DNA from: Planomicrobium sp. CPCC 101110
GTDB lineage: Bacteria > Bacillota > Bacilli > Bacillales_A > Planococcaceae
Reading direction: 5' to 3'
Assembly: GCF_007859395.1 (NCBI RefSeq)
Contig: NZ_VOHD01000012.1
Coordinates: 21,716 to 85,715, forward strand
DNA length: 64,000 nt
Numbering within the stretch: the stretch's first letter is position 1; the number at the start of each line of letters is the position of its first letter. A model generated the notes under the pieces. The model was not told the origin of the DNA. It was given only the letters and a program-made list of their open reading frames with translations, and searched no databases. Below are positions 11,741 to 19,959 of the stretch, piece after piece. The position numbers were made by a program, and so were the translations under genes.

Positions 11741-11873
11741 TCCGCCTTTCATTGTCTAGCTGCAGTGGCCAGGCTCTCGGGTCATAAGCCGTTCTGCTGC
11801 GGCGGCGAATGCCTCCTCGCAGTCCGTCTTATGCCTGTCGAGCCTAAACGGCCCCTTCCGCTTTTCTTTGTGT
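11741..11873 (+). repeat. structured intergenic repeat, copy 2 of the perfect 133-bp duplication
   Basis: Offset exactly 239 bp from copy 1 with no mismatch seen. It ends 34 bp before the chosen rlmCD start, so its right edge supplies or abuts the promoter of that gene. Confidence 0.85.
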
Positions 11874-11906
11874 TATAATACGAAAAGTTGAAATGGAGTG
11901 AACACT

Positions 11907-13277
11907 TTGAAACCAGTACAAAAAAATGATCGCTTGCTCGTTCGTGTGGAAGATTTGACGCATGACGGCGCAGGTGTTGCTAAAGTAGAGGGGTACCCGC
12001 TTTTTATCCATGGCGCATTGCCGGGTGAAGATGTGGAAGTCCATGTGTTGAAAACCTTGAAATCCTATGGCTTCGCTAAATTGCTCGAGGTCAAACATGC
12101 TTCGCCGTTCCGTGTGACGGCTCCTTGTCCGGTCTTTGACACATGCGGCGGCTGCCAGATCCAGCACCTGTCTTATGAGGGACAAATGACATTCAAGCGC
12201 AAGCTGGTGCGCGACGCTATCACGCGCATCGGCAAATTGCCGGATGTGCCGGTTCATCCGGTGAAAGGCATGGAGAATCCATGGCGCTACCGCAACAAAT
12301 CCCAGATCCCGTTCGGCACCGATAATGGGCGCGTTGTTGCCGGTTTCTACCAGAACCGTTCGCATGATATTGCCGATACCGATATTTGCATCATCCAGAC
12401 ACCGGAAGCGGACGCCATCATGGCCGCTTTGAAAAAAAGAATGCCGGAAATGGGCATTGAACCTTATGATGAACAAACGCACCGCGGCATGCTGCGCCAC
12501 GTCGTGGTCCGCAAAGGGCGCGCGACAGACGAGATCATGGTTGTCCTTGTCACGAAGAAAAAGAAATTCCCGCAAGCCCAAAAGGCGATTGAACTGATCC
12601 GGACGCTTGTGCCGGAAGTGACATCGATCGTCCAAAATGTCAACGGCGAAAAAACCAACGTCATTTTTGGCAATGAAACTTTCACCCTTTGGGGCAAAGA
12701 TGTTATCGAAGACCGGATTGGCGATGTCCGTTTTGAAATTTCCGCTCGGTCGTTTTACCAAGTCAATCCAGAACAGACGGATGTCTTATACGGGCAAGCG
12801 CTGGAATACGCACAGCTAAGTGGCGACGAAACAGTGATTGACGCATACTGCGGAATAGGGACGATTTCCCTGTTCCTTGCACAAAAAGCGAAATTCGTCA
12901 TGGGCGTTGAAATTGTGCCGCAGGCGATCGAAGACGCGAAGCGCAATGCCGAATTGAACGGCTTTACGAATACGTTGTTTGAAGCGGGGCCGGCGGAACA
13001 GGTCATTCCGCGCTGGTATAAGGAAGGCAAGACAGCGGACGTCCTCATGGTCGATCCGCCCCGCAAAGGCTGCGATGAACAGCTCTTGCAGACCATTCTA
13101 AAACAGCGTCCAGGACGTGTTGTCTATGTATCCTGCAACCCTGCAACTTTGGCGCGCGACTTGCGCATCTTGGAAGACGGCGGCTACCGCACAAAAGAAG
13201 TGCAGCCTGTCGATATGTTCCCGCAGTCCACGCATTGCGAAGCTGTGGCTTGGCTGGAACTGGCCGAACAGATCTGA
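11907..13277 (+). CDS. rlmCD: 23S rRNA (uracil-C5)-methyltransferase, RlmCD/YefA type
   Basis: SAM-dependent RumA/TrmA-family enzyme methylating uracils in 23S rRNA. The 456 residues comprise an N-terminal TRAM domain (to about 60) and an iron-sulfur cysteine cluster CPVFDTCGGCQ. The methyltransferase domain has SAM motif VIDAYCGIGT, VDPPRKG and the catalytic cysteine in VYVSCNPATLARDL. I chose the TTG at 11907 because GGAG lies 8 nt upstream; a GTG at 11898 would overlap that site. A paralogue lies at 41805-43169. Confidence 0.92.
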   Translation: MKPVQKNDRLLVRVEDLTHDGAGVAKVEGYPLFIHGALPGEDVEVHVLKTLKSYGFAKLLEVKHASPFRVTAPCPVFDTCGGCQIQHLSYEGQMTFKRKLVRDAITRIGKLPDVPVHPVKGMENPWRYRNKSQIPFGTDNGRVVAGFYQNRSHDIADTDICIIQTPEADAIMAALKKRMPEMGIEPYDEQTHRGMLRHVVVRKGRATDEIMVVLVTKKKKFPQAQKAIELIRTLVPEVTSIVQNVNGEKTNVIFGNETFTLWGKDVIEDRIGDVRFEISARSFYQVNPEQTDVLYGQALEYAQLSGDETVIDAYCGIGTISLFLAQKAKFVMGVEIVPQAIEDAKRNAELNGFTNTLFEAGPAEQVIPRWYKEGKTADVLMVDPPRKGCDEQLLQTILKQRPGRVVYVSCNPATLARDLRILEDGGYRTKEVQPVDMFPQSTHCEAVAWLELAEQI

Positions 13278-13417
13278 TTGGAACGTGTTCGATAGAAAGC
13301 GCCTTATGGACAATCAATCAAATATTTGCTGAAGAAGTAAAGCAGAAAATTTAGAAGCGCGGACATGCACTTTTTAAATCGTCTGCTTTTGCTTTGGAAC
13401 GGGAGGATATGAAATCT

Positions 13418-14395
13418 ATGAAAGAAAACTTTTGGCAGGATTTGCCGAAACCATTTTTTGTGCTTGCGCCAATGGAAGATGTGACGGATGTGGTTTTTCG
13501 CCATGTAGTAAGCAAAGCTGGCAGACCGGATGTATTTTTTACTGAGTTTACAAATACGGAGAGCTATTGCCATCCGGAAGGAATGAAAAGCGTGCGCGGC
13601 CGTTTGCTTTTCACTGAAGATGAACAGCCGATGGTCGCACATATATGGGGGGACAAGCCTGAATTTTTCCGTCAAATGAGCATCGGCATGGCAGAGATGG
13701 GATTCAAGGGCATAGATATCAATATGGGCTGTCCAGTGCCGAATGTCGCATCCAGAGGCAAAGGAAGCGGTCTGATACTCCGTCCGGAGGCTGCTGCAGA
13801 AATCATCCAAGCGGCAAAAGCTGGAGGCTTGCCGGTAAGCGTGAAAACGCGGCTTGGCTATACAGAGCTGGATGAGTGGCATGACTGGCTTACCCATATA
13901 TTAAAACAGGATATTGCCAACCTTTCCATCCACTTACGCACAAGAAAAGAAATGAGCCAAGTGGATGCGCATTGGGAGCTGATTCCGGAAATTAAAAAAT
14001 TGCGCGATCAAATAGCGCCGAACACGCTGCTGACGATCAACGGCGATATTCCTGACCGTGAAACAGGGTTGAAACTTGTAGAACAATACGGCGTGGACGG
14101 AGTAATGATCGGGCGCGGTATTTTTAAAAATCCGTTCGCCTTTGAAAAAGAGCCGAAAGAACATGGCAGTGAAGAACTTCTTGATCTTCTCAGGCTGCAC
14201 CTGGACCTTCATGACAAATATATAGAAGAATTGCCGCGCTCAATCAGCGGACTTCACCGCTTCTTCAAAATATACGTCAAAGGATTCCGAGGAGCAGGCG
14301 AATTAAGAAATCAATTGATGAATACAAAATCAACGGATGAAGTGCGTGCACTGCTCAAAAATCTCGAGCCTGACAATGTTGAGCAATTGGTTTAA
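13418..14395 (+). CDS. dus: tRNA-dihydrouridine synthase
   Basis: FMN-dependent reductase making dihydrouridine in tRNA. The 325-residue TIM barrel starts [15 protein letters not shown]. It carries the catalytic cysteine in [19 protein letters not shown], the FMN/phosphate segment [14 protein letters not shown], and a C-terminal helical domain that binds tRNA. The ATG at 13418 lies 11 nt after GGGAGG; an ATG at 13409 is too close to that site. It resembles B. subtilis YfjN more than DusB. Which uridine is modified cannot be told. Confidence 0.93.
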   Translation: MKENFWQDLPKPFFVLAPMEDVTDVVFRHVVSKAGRPDVFFTEFTNTESYCHPEGMKSVRGRLLFTEDEQPMVAHIWGDKPEFFRQMSIGMAEMGFKGIDINMGCPVPNVASRGKGSGLILRPEAAAEIIQAAKAGGLPVSVKTRLGYTELDEWHDWLTHILKQDIANLSIHLRTRKEMSQVDAHWELIPEIKKLRDQIAPNTLLTINGDIPDRETGLKLVEQYGVDGVMIGRGIFKNPFAFEKEPKEHGSEELLDLLRLHLDLHDKYIEELPRSISGLHRFFKIYVKGFRGAGELRNQLMNTKSTDEVRALLKNLEPDNVEQLV

Positions 14396-14399
14396 CCAT

Positions 14400-14526
14400 A
14401 TTATGGCCGGCCATTTTAGAGTTGGGATGCGCCTGGTATTCCAGGTATGGGGAAACTAGGGCCGGCTCTAGTTTCCAAACTGAAAAGACCGTTAGAATCC
14501 TTGGTGATTCTTGCGGTCTTTTTTAT
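14400..14526 (+). other. structured region ending in an intrinsic terminator
   Basis: Three hairpins stand in a row between dus and the K+ channel gene: GCCTGG/CCAGG near 14430-14445, a 9-bp stem GGAAACTAG/CTAGTTTCC at 14451-14476, and the terminator at 14485-14526. It may simply be the 3' end of the dus transcript. It does not match any riboswitch class I know. Confidence 0.45.
14485..14526 (+). terminator. intrinsic terminator after dus
   Basis: AAGACCG pairs with CGGTCTT around an inner GAATC/GATTC stem, then six T residues follow. Confidence 0.75.
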
Positions 14527-14631
14527 TTTAGGCGAAAAAATAATAAAACAAACCCTTATGTGCGTTGTATACTAGAAGAAAAAGAAATTCCTTCCATCTT
14601 CGATGAACTTTGAAAAAGGGGCGTGAGAATT

Positions 14632-15396
14632 ATGATCATTTTAAAGAAGTTGTATTTTCAAGCCACTAATCTTTCTTGGCTGGTCTTAACTGCCTGTACA
14701 ATAGCCCTGATTATTTTCAGTACATTGCTGCTGCCGCTCATTGAGCCAGGGACTTTTACAAACCATATGGACGCCCTGTGGTTCACGATGACGACCATGC
14801 TGACGGTTGGCTATGGGGATTTGTTTCCGGCGACAACCGGGGGAAGAATTTTCACGGTCCTTTTTCTATACATCATAGGAATCGGGTTGTTTGCTTCATT
14901 TATCGGCAAAGCGGTGGATAGTTTGACGTTTTATAGGCGCCAAAAAGAAAGAGGGGATTTGATGTTTGAAGGAAAAAACCATATCGTGATCATCGACTGG
15001 TCGCATAAAGCGGAAAACGCCATGAAGGACATTTTGGAGAGGGACGCAAAAGTGCAGATTGTTGTAATCGATACGATCGAAAAAGCGAAAGAGATAAACG
15101 AGCGCATCCATTTTATCCGCGGCAGGGCTACAGATGCAGACGTCCTGCGAAAAGCCAATGCCCAGCATGCCAAAGCAGTATTGATTTTTTCCGATGATAA
15201 AATCGATGACCAGATGCTTGCGGACGGCAAATCGCTGATGATTGCCTGTGCAGTCGAACGCATCTCTCCCGGTGTCCATACGACAGTGGAAATTGAACGT
15301 GAAGAGCACATCCTGAACTTTTCACATATCAAGGTAGATAATTTCATTTTGTCGAATGCCACTATAGCGAAGCTCGCGGTCGACTCGATTTTGTAG
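14632..15396 (+). CDS. two-helix potassium channel with RCK/TrkA-N-like domain
   Basis: A 254-residue membrane protein of the YugO/MthK type. It has a first helix at about 14-34, a pore loop with the K+ selectivity filter TVGYGD at about 61-66, and a second helix to about 97. A cytoplasmic TrkA-N-like domain fills the rest. Where RCK domains usually have a Gly-rich nucleotide loop, this one reads HIVIIDWSHKAE, so nucleotide binding is doubtful. No TrkA-C domain follows. The ATG at 14632 is preceded by AAAAAGGGG at proper spacing; an upstream GTG at 14623 is too close. Confidence 0.88.
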   Translation: MIILKKLYFQATNLSWLVLTACTIALIIFSTLLLPLIEPGTFTNHMDALWFTMTTMLTVGYGDLFPATTGGRIFTVLFLYIIGIGLFASFIGKAVDSLTFYRRQKERGDLMFEGKNHIVIIDWSHKAENAMKDILERDAKVQIVVIDTIEKAKEINERIHFIRGRATDADVLRKANAQHAKAVLIFSDDKIDDQMLADGKSLMIACAVERISPGVHTTVEIEREEHILNFSHIKVDNFILSNATIAKLAVDSIL

Positions 15397-15426
15397 CCGT
15401 TCATCCATCAGCGAACAGATAGCAGG

Positions 15427-15452
15427 CGGCCGCAATATTGCGGCCGTTTTTT
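15427..15452 (+). terminator. intrinsic terminator after the K+ channel gene
   Basis: A perfect 20-bp palindrome (CGGCCGCAATATTGCGGCCG) is followed by six T residues. Confidence 0.85.
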
Positions 15453-15540
15453 AATTGGATTTTCCTTTTTTAGGTTTTAGAAAATGGAAGAAGGGGGTAA
15501 AAGATACGTAGATACATTGAACAAGGAGAGAAAGAACATC

Positions 15541-15693
15541 ATGGAGCACCAAATACCAGAATCGAAGTTTGAAGATAAGCGCAGCAATATAATTGAAGAC
15601 CTTGTCGCACAAAATGTCTTTAAGATTGATGGCAGACAGTTGTATGAATTATCCTTATATGAATTGATGAAAACTTATACAGAAAAAAATTGA
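15541..15693 (+). CDS. FbpA-family small protein
   Basis: A 50-residue ORF ending RQLYELSLYELMKTYTEKN, preceded by IIEDLVAQNVFKIDG. This matches the pattern of the Fur-regulated basic protein A family (small helical proteins with NGRQLYELTLSELE-type cores). B. subtilis FbpA works with the FsrA iron-sparing sRNA. I see no clear Fur box upstream, so iron control is not shown here. The ATG at 15541 follows AAGGAG; an in-frame upstream ATG at 15484 is possible. Confidence 0.7.
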   Translation: MEHQIPESKFEDKRSNIIEDLVAQNVFKIDGRQLYELSLYELMKTYTEKN

Positions 15694-15716
15694 GCCGGTG
15701 CATTCCGGCTCTTTTC
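15692..15716 (+). terminator. intrinsic terminator after the FbpA-like gene
   Basis: GAGCCGG pairs with CCGGCTC across a 6-base loop, then TTTTCATT. Confidence 0.75.
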
Positions 15717-15758
15717 ATTGGATAAAAATTTCGCTACCAATAGATTGGAGGAACTCGC

Positions 15759-17213
15759 ATGCACCAGAAGGAATTAGAGGAATACCGCTTGACGAAATTG
15801 GATGAAATGACCATTGCCGACATGCAGCAAGAACTTGCCGAAGGCCGGATAACATCAGAAGAGCTGGTCTTGATGTACATGGAAACCATTTCCCTTCGCG
15901 ACCAAAACACCAACGCCATTTTGGAAATCAATCCGGATGCTCTGCAGATTGCGCAAGCCCTTGATTTTGAGCGGAAGCTAAAAGGGCCGCGTTCTTCATT
16001 GCACGGCATCCCGGTACTGGTGAAAGACAATATGGATACCGCCGATAAAATGCATACAAGCGCCGGGTCCCGGGCGCTGAAAGACCATTATGCGTTAAAA
16101 GACGCCCAAGTGGTGGGAAAACTGCGTGAGGCGGGAGCGGTCATTTTAGGGAAAACGAACTTGACGGAATGGGCGAATTTCATGTCCGATAAAATGACCA
16201 ACGGCTTCAGTTCAAGAGGCGGCCAGACAAAAAATCCATACGGCCCATTTGATGTAGGAGGCTCCAGCTCCGGTTCCGCAGCAGCTGTTGCATCCAACTT
16301 GGCGGCCGCTGCCCTTGGCACGGAGACATCCGGTTCTATCATCAACCCGGCTGTGCAGAATCATTTGGTCGGCATCAAACCGACAGTGGGTTTGGTCGGA
16401 CGCACAGGCATCATTCCGATTTCCCATACACAAGATGTCCCGGGAACGCTTGCACGGACGGTGGAAGATGCGGTCGCGGTGTTCGCTTCGCTGATAGCTG
16501 TCGATCCGGAAGATCCCATCACCATTTTTGCCGAACCGTTTGAGAAGTACGATTGGTCGATCCACTTTAAAAAAGATGGGTTGCAGGGAGTGAAGCTGGG
16601 CGTGCCAAGAGGCCTCTTTGAAGACAGCATCTCTGCAGAGCACCGGGCTTTGTTTGAAGAAGCGCTTGGACAATTGCGGGCATGCGGCGCGGAAATCATC
16701 GATAATGTCGATCTTGGCGCCGATCAAGAGGATTTGGGATTTGCGGTGCTGCTGCATGAGTTCAAGGCCGGCCTTGACGCTTATTTAGGGAAATCCAATC
16801 CATTGAACCCGATCCGGTCATTGGAAGATGTGATTGCTTTCAACAACAAGCATCCGGAAGAGATGCTGCGCTTTGGCCAGAATCTTCTCGAACAAGCCAG
16901 CATGACGACCGGGAAACTTAATGAACGGGACTACATCGAAGCGCTTGAGCGAAACCGTTTTTTAGCTGCGGAACAAGGGATAGCCGCTACTTTGAAGGAA
17001 ATTGGAGCAGACGCTTTCGTGTTGCCTCAGGATCACGGCTGCAATATTAACGCAGCAGCCGGTTTTCCGGCCATTGCTGTTCCTTATCGGTTATCGGAGA
17101 CAAAAGAACCCTTCGGCATTACGTTGACTTCCCACGCTTTCAGCGAGCCTAAGCTGATTGAATACGCCTATGCATTTGAACAGGCTGCCAAAGGGCGCGT
17201 CAAACCATATTAA
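15759..17213 (+). CDS. amidase-signature family hydrolase
   Basis: A 484-residue cytoplasmic amidase. The triad is intact: K89 in VLVKDN, S169 in VGGSSSGSAAA and S193 in TETSGSI, with the same 24-residue Ser-Ser spacing as GatA. The N-terminal 20 residues and C terminus differ from GatA, and gatA sits elsewhere. This is therefore a stand-alone amidase acting on an unknown small amide, possibly indoleacetamide- or 6-aminohexanoate-like, which I cannot resolve. Start ATG with TTGGAGGAA. It ends at a terminator shared with the convergent tetR gene. Confidence 0.88.
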   Translation: MHQKELEEYRLTKLDEMTIADMQQELAEGRITSEELVLMYMETISLRDQNTNAILEINPDALQIAQALDFERKLKGPRSSLHGIPVLVKDNMDTADKMHTSAGSRALKDHYALKDAQVVGKLREAGAVILGKTNLTEWANFMSDKMTNGFSSRGGQTKNPYGPFDVGGSSSGSAAAVASNLAAAALGTETSGSIINPAVQNHLVGIKPTVGLVGRTGIIPISHTQDVPGTLARTVEDAVAVFASLIAVDPEDPITIFAEPFEKYDWSIHFKKDGLQGVKLGVPRGLFEDSISAEHRALFEEALGQLRACGAEIIDNVDLGADQEDLGFAVLLHEFKAGLDAYLGKSNPLNPIRSLEDVIAFNNKHPEEMLRFGQNLLEQASMTTGKLNERDYIEALERNRFLAAEQGIAATLKEIGADAFVLPQDHGCNINAAAGFPAIAVPYRLSETKEPFGITLTSHAFSEPKLIEYAYAFEQAAKGRVKPY

Positions 17214-17216
17214 AAA

Positions 17217-17246
17217 AGCAAAGCCGGATTTTGGCTTTGCTTTTTA
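17217..17246. terminator. bidirectional terminator between amidase and tetR
   Basis: A 9-bp stem AGCAAAGCC/GGCTTTGCT is flanked by A residues on the left and T residues on the right, so it can work in both directions. Confidence 0.8.
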
Positions 17247-18104
17247 TCTTTTTTGAAGCTGTTTCCATGCTTGTTCAAGCAAAACGACCAGCGTTTTTTC
17301 ATGCGCCGGAAAATTTGCCAAAGTTGCTAACACACTTTCACATACAATTTTCCGCGGTTTTCCGCTGCCCAGTTCTTCGGACAGAAAGATGACAAGTTGT
17401 TTGGCATCCGCTTCTTCTTCATCCAAGGTTTCAGCTTGTTCCTTCAGCTGGACGCTCAATGTTTCCAGTGAGGCAGCTTCAGCCGGTGCTTCGGTAGAAA
17501 GTTTATGTTCCCGGATAAATCTGTCTCCGGTCTCCATTTGTTTTGTGATCGTCGATTTCAAGCGCCTGATGATAAAATCGGCCAGCTTTTCAATCGGAAG
17601 TTCTTCTTCAGAGCTAAGCCTCCAAAGATGGATCAATTGCTGGATTGAACCATGGATCATGCCTGCATTCTCCAGTGCATATGGAGCGGCCTCTTCACCG
17701 AAAAGATCGATTATGCGCAAAGAAATCCATTCCAGTTCTGCCACGTACGTCTGCCTTGAAAAAAGCTTCAGTTCTTCTTCCTGCGAATAAAATATGCTTT
17801 CGTATAGCGTAAACAAGTTTTTCTCCTGATTCAGCTGGATCCGGATGCACAGTTGTTCAGCCAATACTTCGGGGTCGCTTGCTTCTTTGCCGACAGCGGC
17901 CGCCATTCTCTTTTGGCGGATTTCACTGCCGATGGATTCCATAATGGCAATGAGGCATTCGCTTTTCGAAGAGAAGTAATTATAGAAAGTCCCTTTTGAA
18001 ACACCGGCTTCATCTAAAATGTCCTGGATGGATGAAGAGATATAGCCTTTATTGATAAACAACGAATAAGCGGCGTCGATGATTTTCTGTTTTTTTAAGT
18101 TCAT
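17244..18104 (-). CDS. TetR/AcrR family transcriptional regulator
   Basis: A 286-residue repressor with the TetR helix-turn-helix at about 6-52 (ILDEAGVSKGTFYNYFSSKSE is the recognition region). Its C-terminal ligand domain is unusually long, extended by an acidic segment of about 80 residues. It is divergent from an efflux pump gene. The ATG at 18104 has AAAGGTG upstream; a GTG at 18113 overlaps that site. Three similar 17-bp sites lie on the two divergent promoters. By family precedent it represses the pump and itself until a toxic ligand binds. Confidence 0.9.
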   Translation of the reverse strand: MNLKKQKIIDAAYSLFINKGYISSSIQDILDEAGVSKGTFYNYFSSKSECLIAIMESIGSEIRQKRMAAAVGKEASDPEVLAEQLCIRIQLNQEKNLFTLYESIFYSQEEELKLFSRQTYVAELEWISLRIIDLFGEEAAPYALENAGMIHGSIQQLIHLWRLSSEEELPIEKLADFIIRRLKSTITKQMETGDRFIREHKLSTEAPAEAASLETLSVQLKEQAETLDEEEADAKQLVIFLSEELGSGKPRKIVCESVLATLANFPAHEKTLVVLLEQAWKQLQKR

Positions 18105-18116
18105 TTTCTTCACCTT

Positions 18117-18217
18117 TGTACTATCAGTCTAGTCCTATCTTATCCTGTAATCCCTTTCAAATCAACTAGAATAGACCGGTAGTATATTTTTGTTGATAAA
18201 AATAGACGAGCGGTATA
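18117..18217. promoter_or_regulatory. three putative TetR operator copies in the divergent promoter region
   Basis: The sequence ACTAGACTGATAGTACA (minus strand, 18133-18117) resembles AATAGACCGGTAGTATA (18170-18186) and AATAGACGAGCGGTATA (18201-18217). Shared core: (A/C)TAGAC-N5-GTAxA. The first copy sits at the tetR transcription start. The third lies between the -35 and -10 of the pump promoter. Placement, not binding data, supports the call. Confidence 0.6.
18137..18165 (-). promoter_or_regulatory. tetR promoter
   Basis: Minus-strand TTGATT (18165-18160), 17 bp, TAAGAT (18142-18137). The start point would fall in the first operator copy. Confidence 0.6.
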
Positions 18218-18221
18218 GAAT
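18193..18221 (+). promoter_or_regulatory. efflux pump promoter
   Basis: TTGATA (18193-18198), 17 bp, TAGAAT (18216-18221). The third operator copy fills the spacer, a classic steric-repression layout. Confidence 0.65.
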
Positions 18222-18267
18222 AGTGCAATGAGGAAAATACAGTTGGAAAGTACGGAGGAATAAAAGA

Positions 18268-19737
18268 ATGACAGAACAGAAAAAACCGCCTTATGGCATT
18301 ATCGCGATTCTCTTTACCGGGGCATTCGTGACAATCTTTACACAGACCTTATTGAACATTGCACTTCCCAGAATCATGGCAGACTTGGAAGTATCGGCTT
18401 CAACGGTCCAATGGCTTGTGACCGGTTATATGCTGGTCAATGGTATTTTGATACCGGCAAGCGCCTTTTTTATCCAGCGGTATTCAAACCGTTCGGTTTT
18501 CATTTTAGCGATGACGCTGTTTTCGCTGGGGACGCTTCTGGCGGGCGTAGCGCCGGCATTCAGTGTATTGCTTGCAGGAAGGATGATCCAAGCTTCTGGC
18601 GCAGCATTGATGATGCCATTGTTGATGAACGTAATCCTCGCAGCCTTCCCAGTTGAAAAGCGTGGATCGGCAATGGGCGTTTTTGGGCTCGTAATGGTAG
18701 TGGCTCCAGCAATCGGGCCGACACTTTCTGGATATATTGTTGAACATTACTCTTGGCGCGTCCTATTTTTCATCATATTGCCGGTCGCACTGATCTCACT
18801 TGGCCTTGGGATTTTCAAACTGAAAAATCTAACTGTCCAAAACAGAAACATTTCTTTGGACAAACTATCAATCATTTTTTCAAGCATCGGCTTCGGCGGT
18901 ATCTTATACGGCTTCAGTTCAGCTGGCACGATGGGGTGGGACAATCCGGCGGTATACGGGACAATTGCAATCGGCATAGTTTCATTGGTCGTTTTCGTTT
19001 TCCGCCAATTGAAATTGAAAGAGCCGTTGCTCGAAGTCCGGATTTACAAATATCCGATGTTTGCCTTATCATCGGTCATTTCAATTGCCCTTTCGATGTC
19101 AATGTTTTCGGCCATGATTTTGATGCCGATATACGTCCAAACCATCAAAGGCATATCGCCGATTGAATCGGGGCTCTTGATGTTGCCGGGAGCGCTGGCA
19201 ATGGGCTTCATGTCGCCGGTCACTGGCCGTCTGTTTGATAAATTCGGTGCCAAAGTGCTGGCAATTCCAGGGTTGGCAATTGTCGTCTTCACGACTTACC
19301 TTTTCAGCCAGCTTTCTCTTGAGACAACATATCTGGAAATCATGGCGATATACACGGCCCGGATGTTCGGGATTTCAATGGTTATGATGCCGGTAATGAC
19401 GAACGGTTTGAATACGCTGCCGATGAAATCTTATCCGCACGGCACAGCCATCAACAATACGCTTCAGCAAGTTGCAGGAGCTATCGGTTCAGCGTTCTTG
19501 ATCACAGTTATGAACACACGCGCCGAGTCGGCCGGCAAAGAATTGGCAGCAAGCGGCGCAGCTCCTGAAACCATCATGAACAATGCGATGCTTGAAGGCA
19601 TTAACTATTCATTCTTTGTTTCCATGTTCATTGCACTTTTTGCGCTAGTGTTGGCTTTATTCATCCAAAAGCCGAACCGGGTGGCAACAGAAGCTGAAAA
19701 AGATATTGTCTACCAACAAAAAGAAGTGACAGAATGA
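18268..19737 (+). CDS. DHA2-family (EmrB/QacA/LmrB type) MFS drug efflux transporter
   Basis: A 489-residue proton-driven exporter with about 14 membrane helices, the DHA2 layout. It shows the N-terminal motif ALPRIMADLEVSASTVQWLVTGY and motif C-like GLVMVVAPAIGPTLSGYIVEHYSWRVLFF. The start has ACGGAGGAA at good spacing. The adjacent divergent TetR gene and its operators argue for ligand-induced expression. Substrate unknown; lincosamide or lipophilic cation export would fit the family. Confidence 0.92.
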   Translation: MTEQKKPPYGIIAILFTGAFVTIFTQTLLNIALPRIMADLEVSASTVQWLVTGYMLVNGILIPASAFFIQRYSNRSVFILAMTLFSLGTLLAGVAPAFSVLLAGRMIQASGAALMMPLLMNVILAAFPVEKRGSAMGVFGLVMVVAPAIGPTLSGYIVEHYSWRVLFFIILPVALISLGLGIFKLKNLTVQNRNISLDKLSIIFSSIGFGGILYGFSSAGTMGWDNPAVYGTIAIGIVSLVVFVFRQLKLKEPLLEVRIYKYPMFALSSVISIALSMSMFSAMILMPIYVQTIKGISPIESGLLMLPGALAMGFMSPVTGRLFDKFGAKVLAIPGLAIVVFTTYLFSQLSLETTYLEIMAIYTARMFGISMVMMPVMTNGLNTLPMKSYPHGTAINNTLQQVAGAIGSAFLITVMNTRAESAGKELAASGAAPETIMNNAMLEGINYSFFVSMFIALFALVLALFIQKPNRVATEAEKDIVYQQKEVTE

Positions 19738-19740
19738 TAA

Positions 19741-19769
19741 AAGGCTGACCCTGGATGGGTCAGCCTTTT
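19741..19769 (+). terminator. intrinsic terminator after the MFS gene
   Basis: An 11-bp perfect stem AAGGCTGACCC/GGGTCAGCCTT is followed by TTT. Confidence 0.8.
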
Positions 19770-19959
19770 GGAGTTGCTAGGGGAACTCCAAGAAGATGGG
19801 GTTAAAAGGTTGGCCAAGATCCTCTAGGCGTGAAAGTGCCCGGCCAGAGCGGAAAGAGAAGTTTTCGGACTAGTTTCAAGACAGGCTTTTCGCTTCCAAA
19901 AAAGCGCTGCAGCGCCAAATATGATACACTAGATGCATTCAAAAGAAGGTGGAATCTAC

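Larger units (their letters stand above)
11365..11906. other. repeat-filled intergenic region, no gene
   Basis: This 540-nt stretch before the rlmCD gene contains no plausible coding sequence. From about 11480 it is made of tandem structured repeats. The first unit is truncated and only its 3' tail remains, at 11480-11511. The rlmCD promoter must lie at its right end; TATAAT at 11875-11880 is a candidate -10. Confidence 0.7.

Noticed and set aside
11844..12761. 305-codon open frame on the minus strand, antisense to the rlmCD gene
   Set aside because: Its product has no recognisable motif and odd composition. The plus strand carries a full conserved RlmCD protein, so this is a codon-bias shadow.
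14400..14526. Known riboswitch (ydaO, fluoride, guanidine) before the K+ channel gene
   Set aside because: None of the conserved sequence blocks of these classes is present.
15450..15540. Fur box upstream of the FbpA-like gene
   Set aside because: No GATAATGATTATC-like palindrome is visible; the family name alone does not prove iron control.
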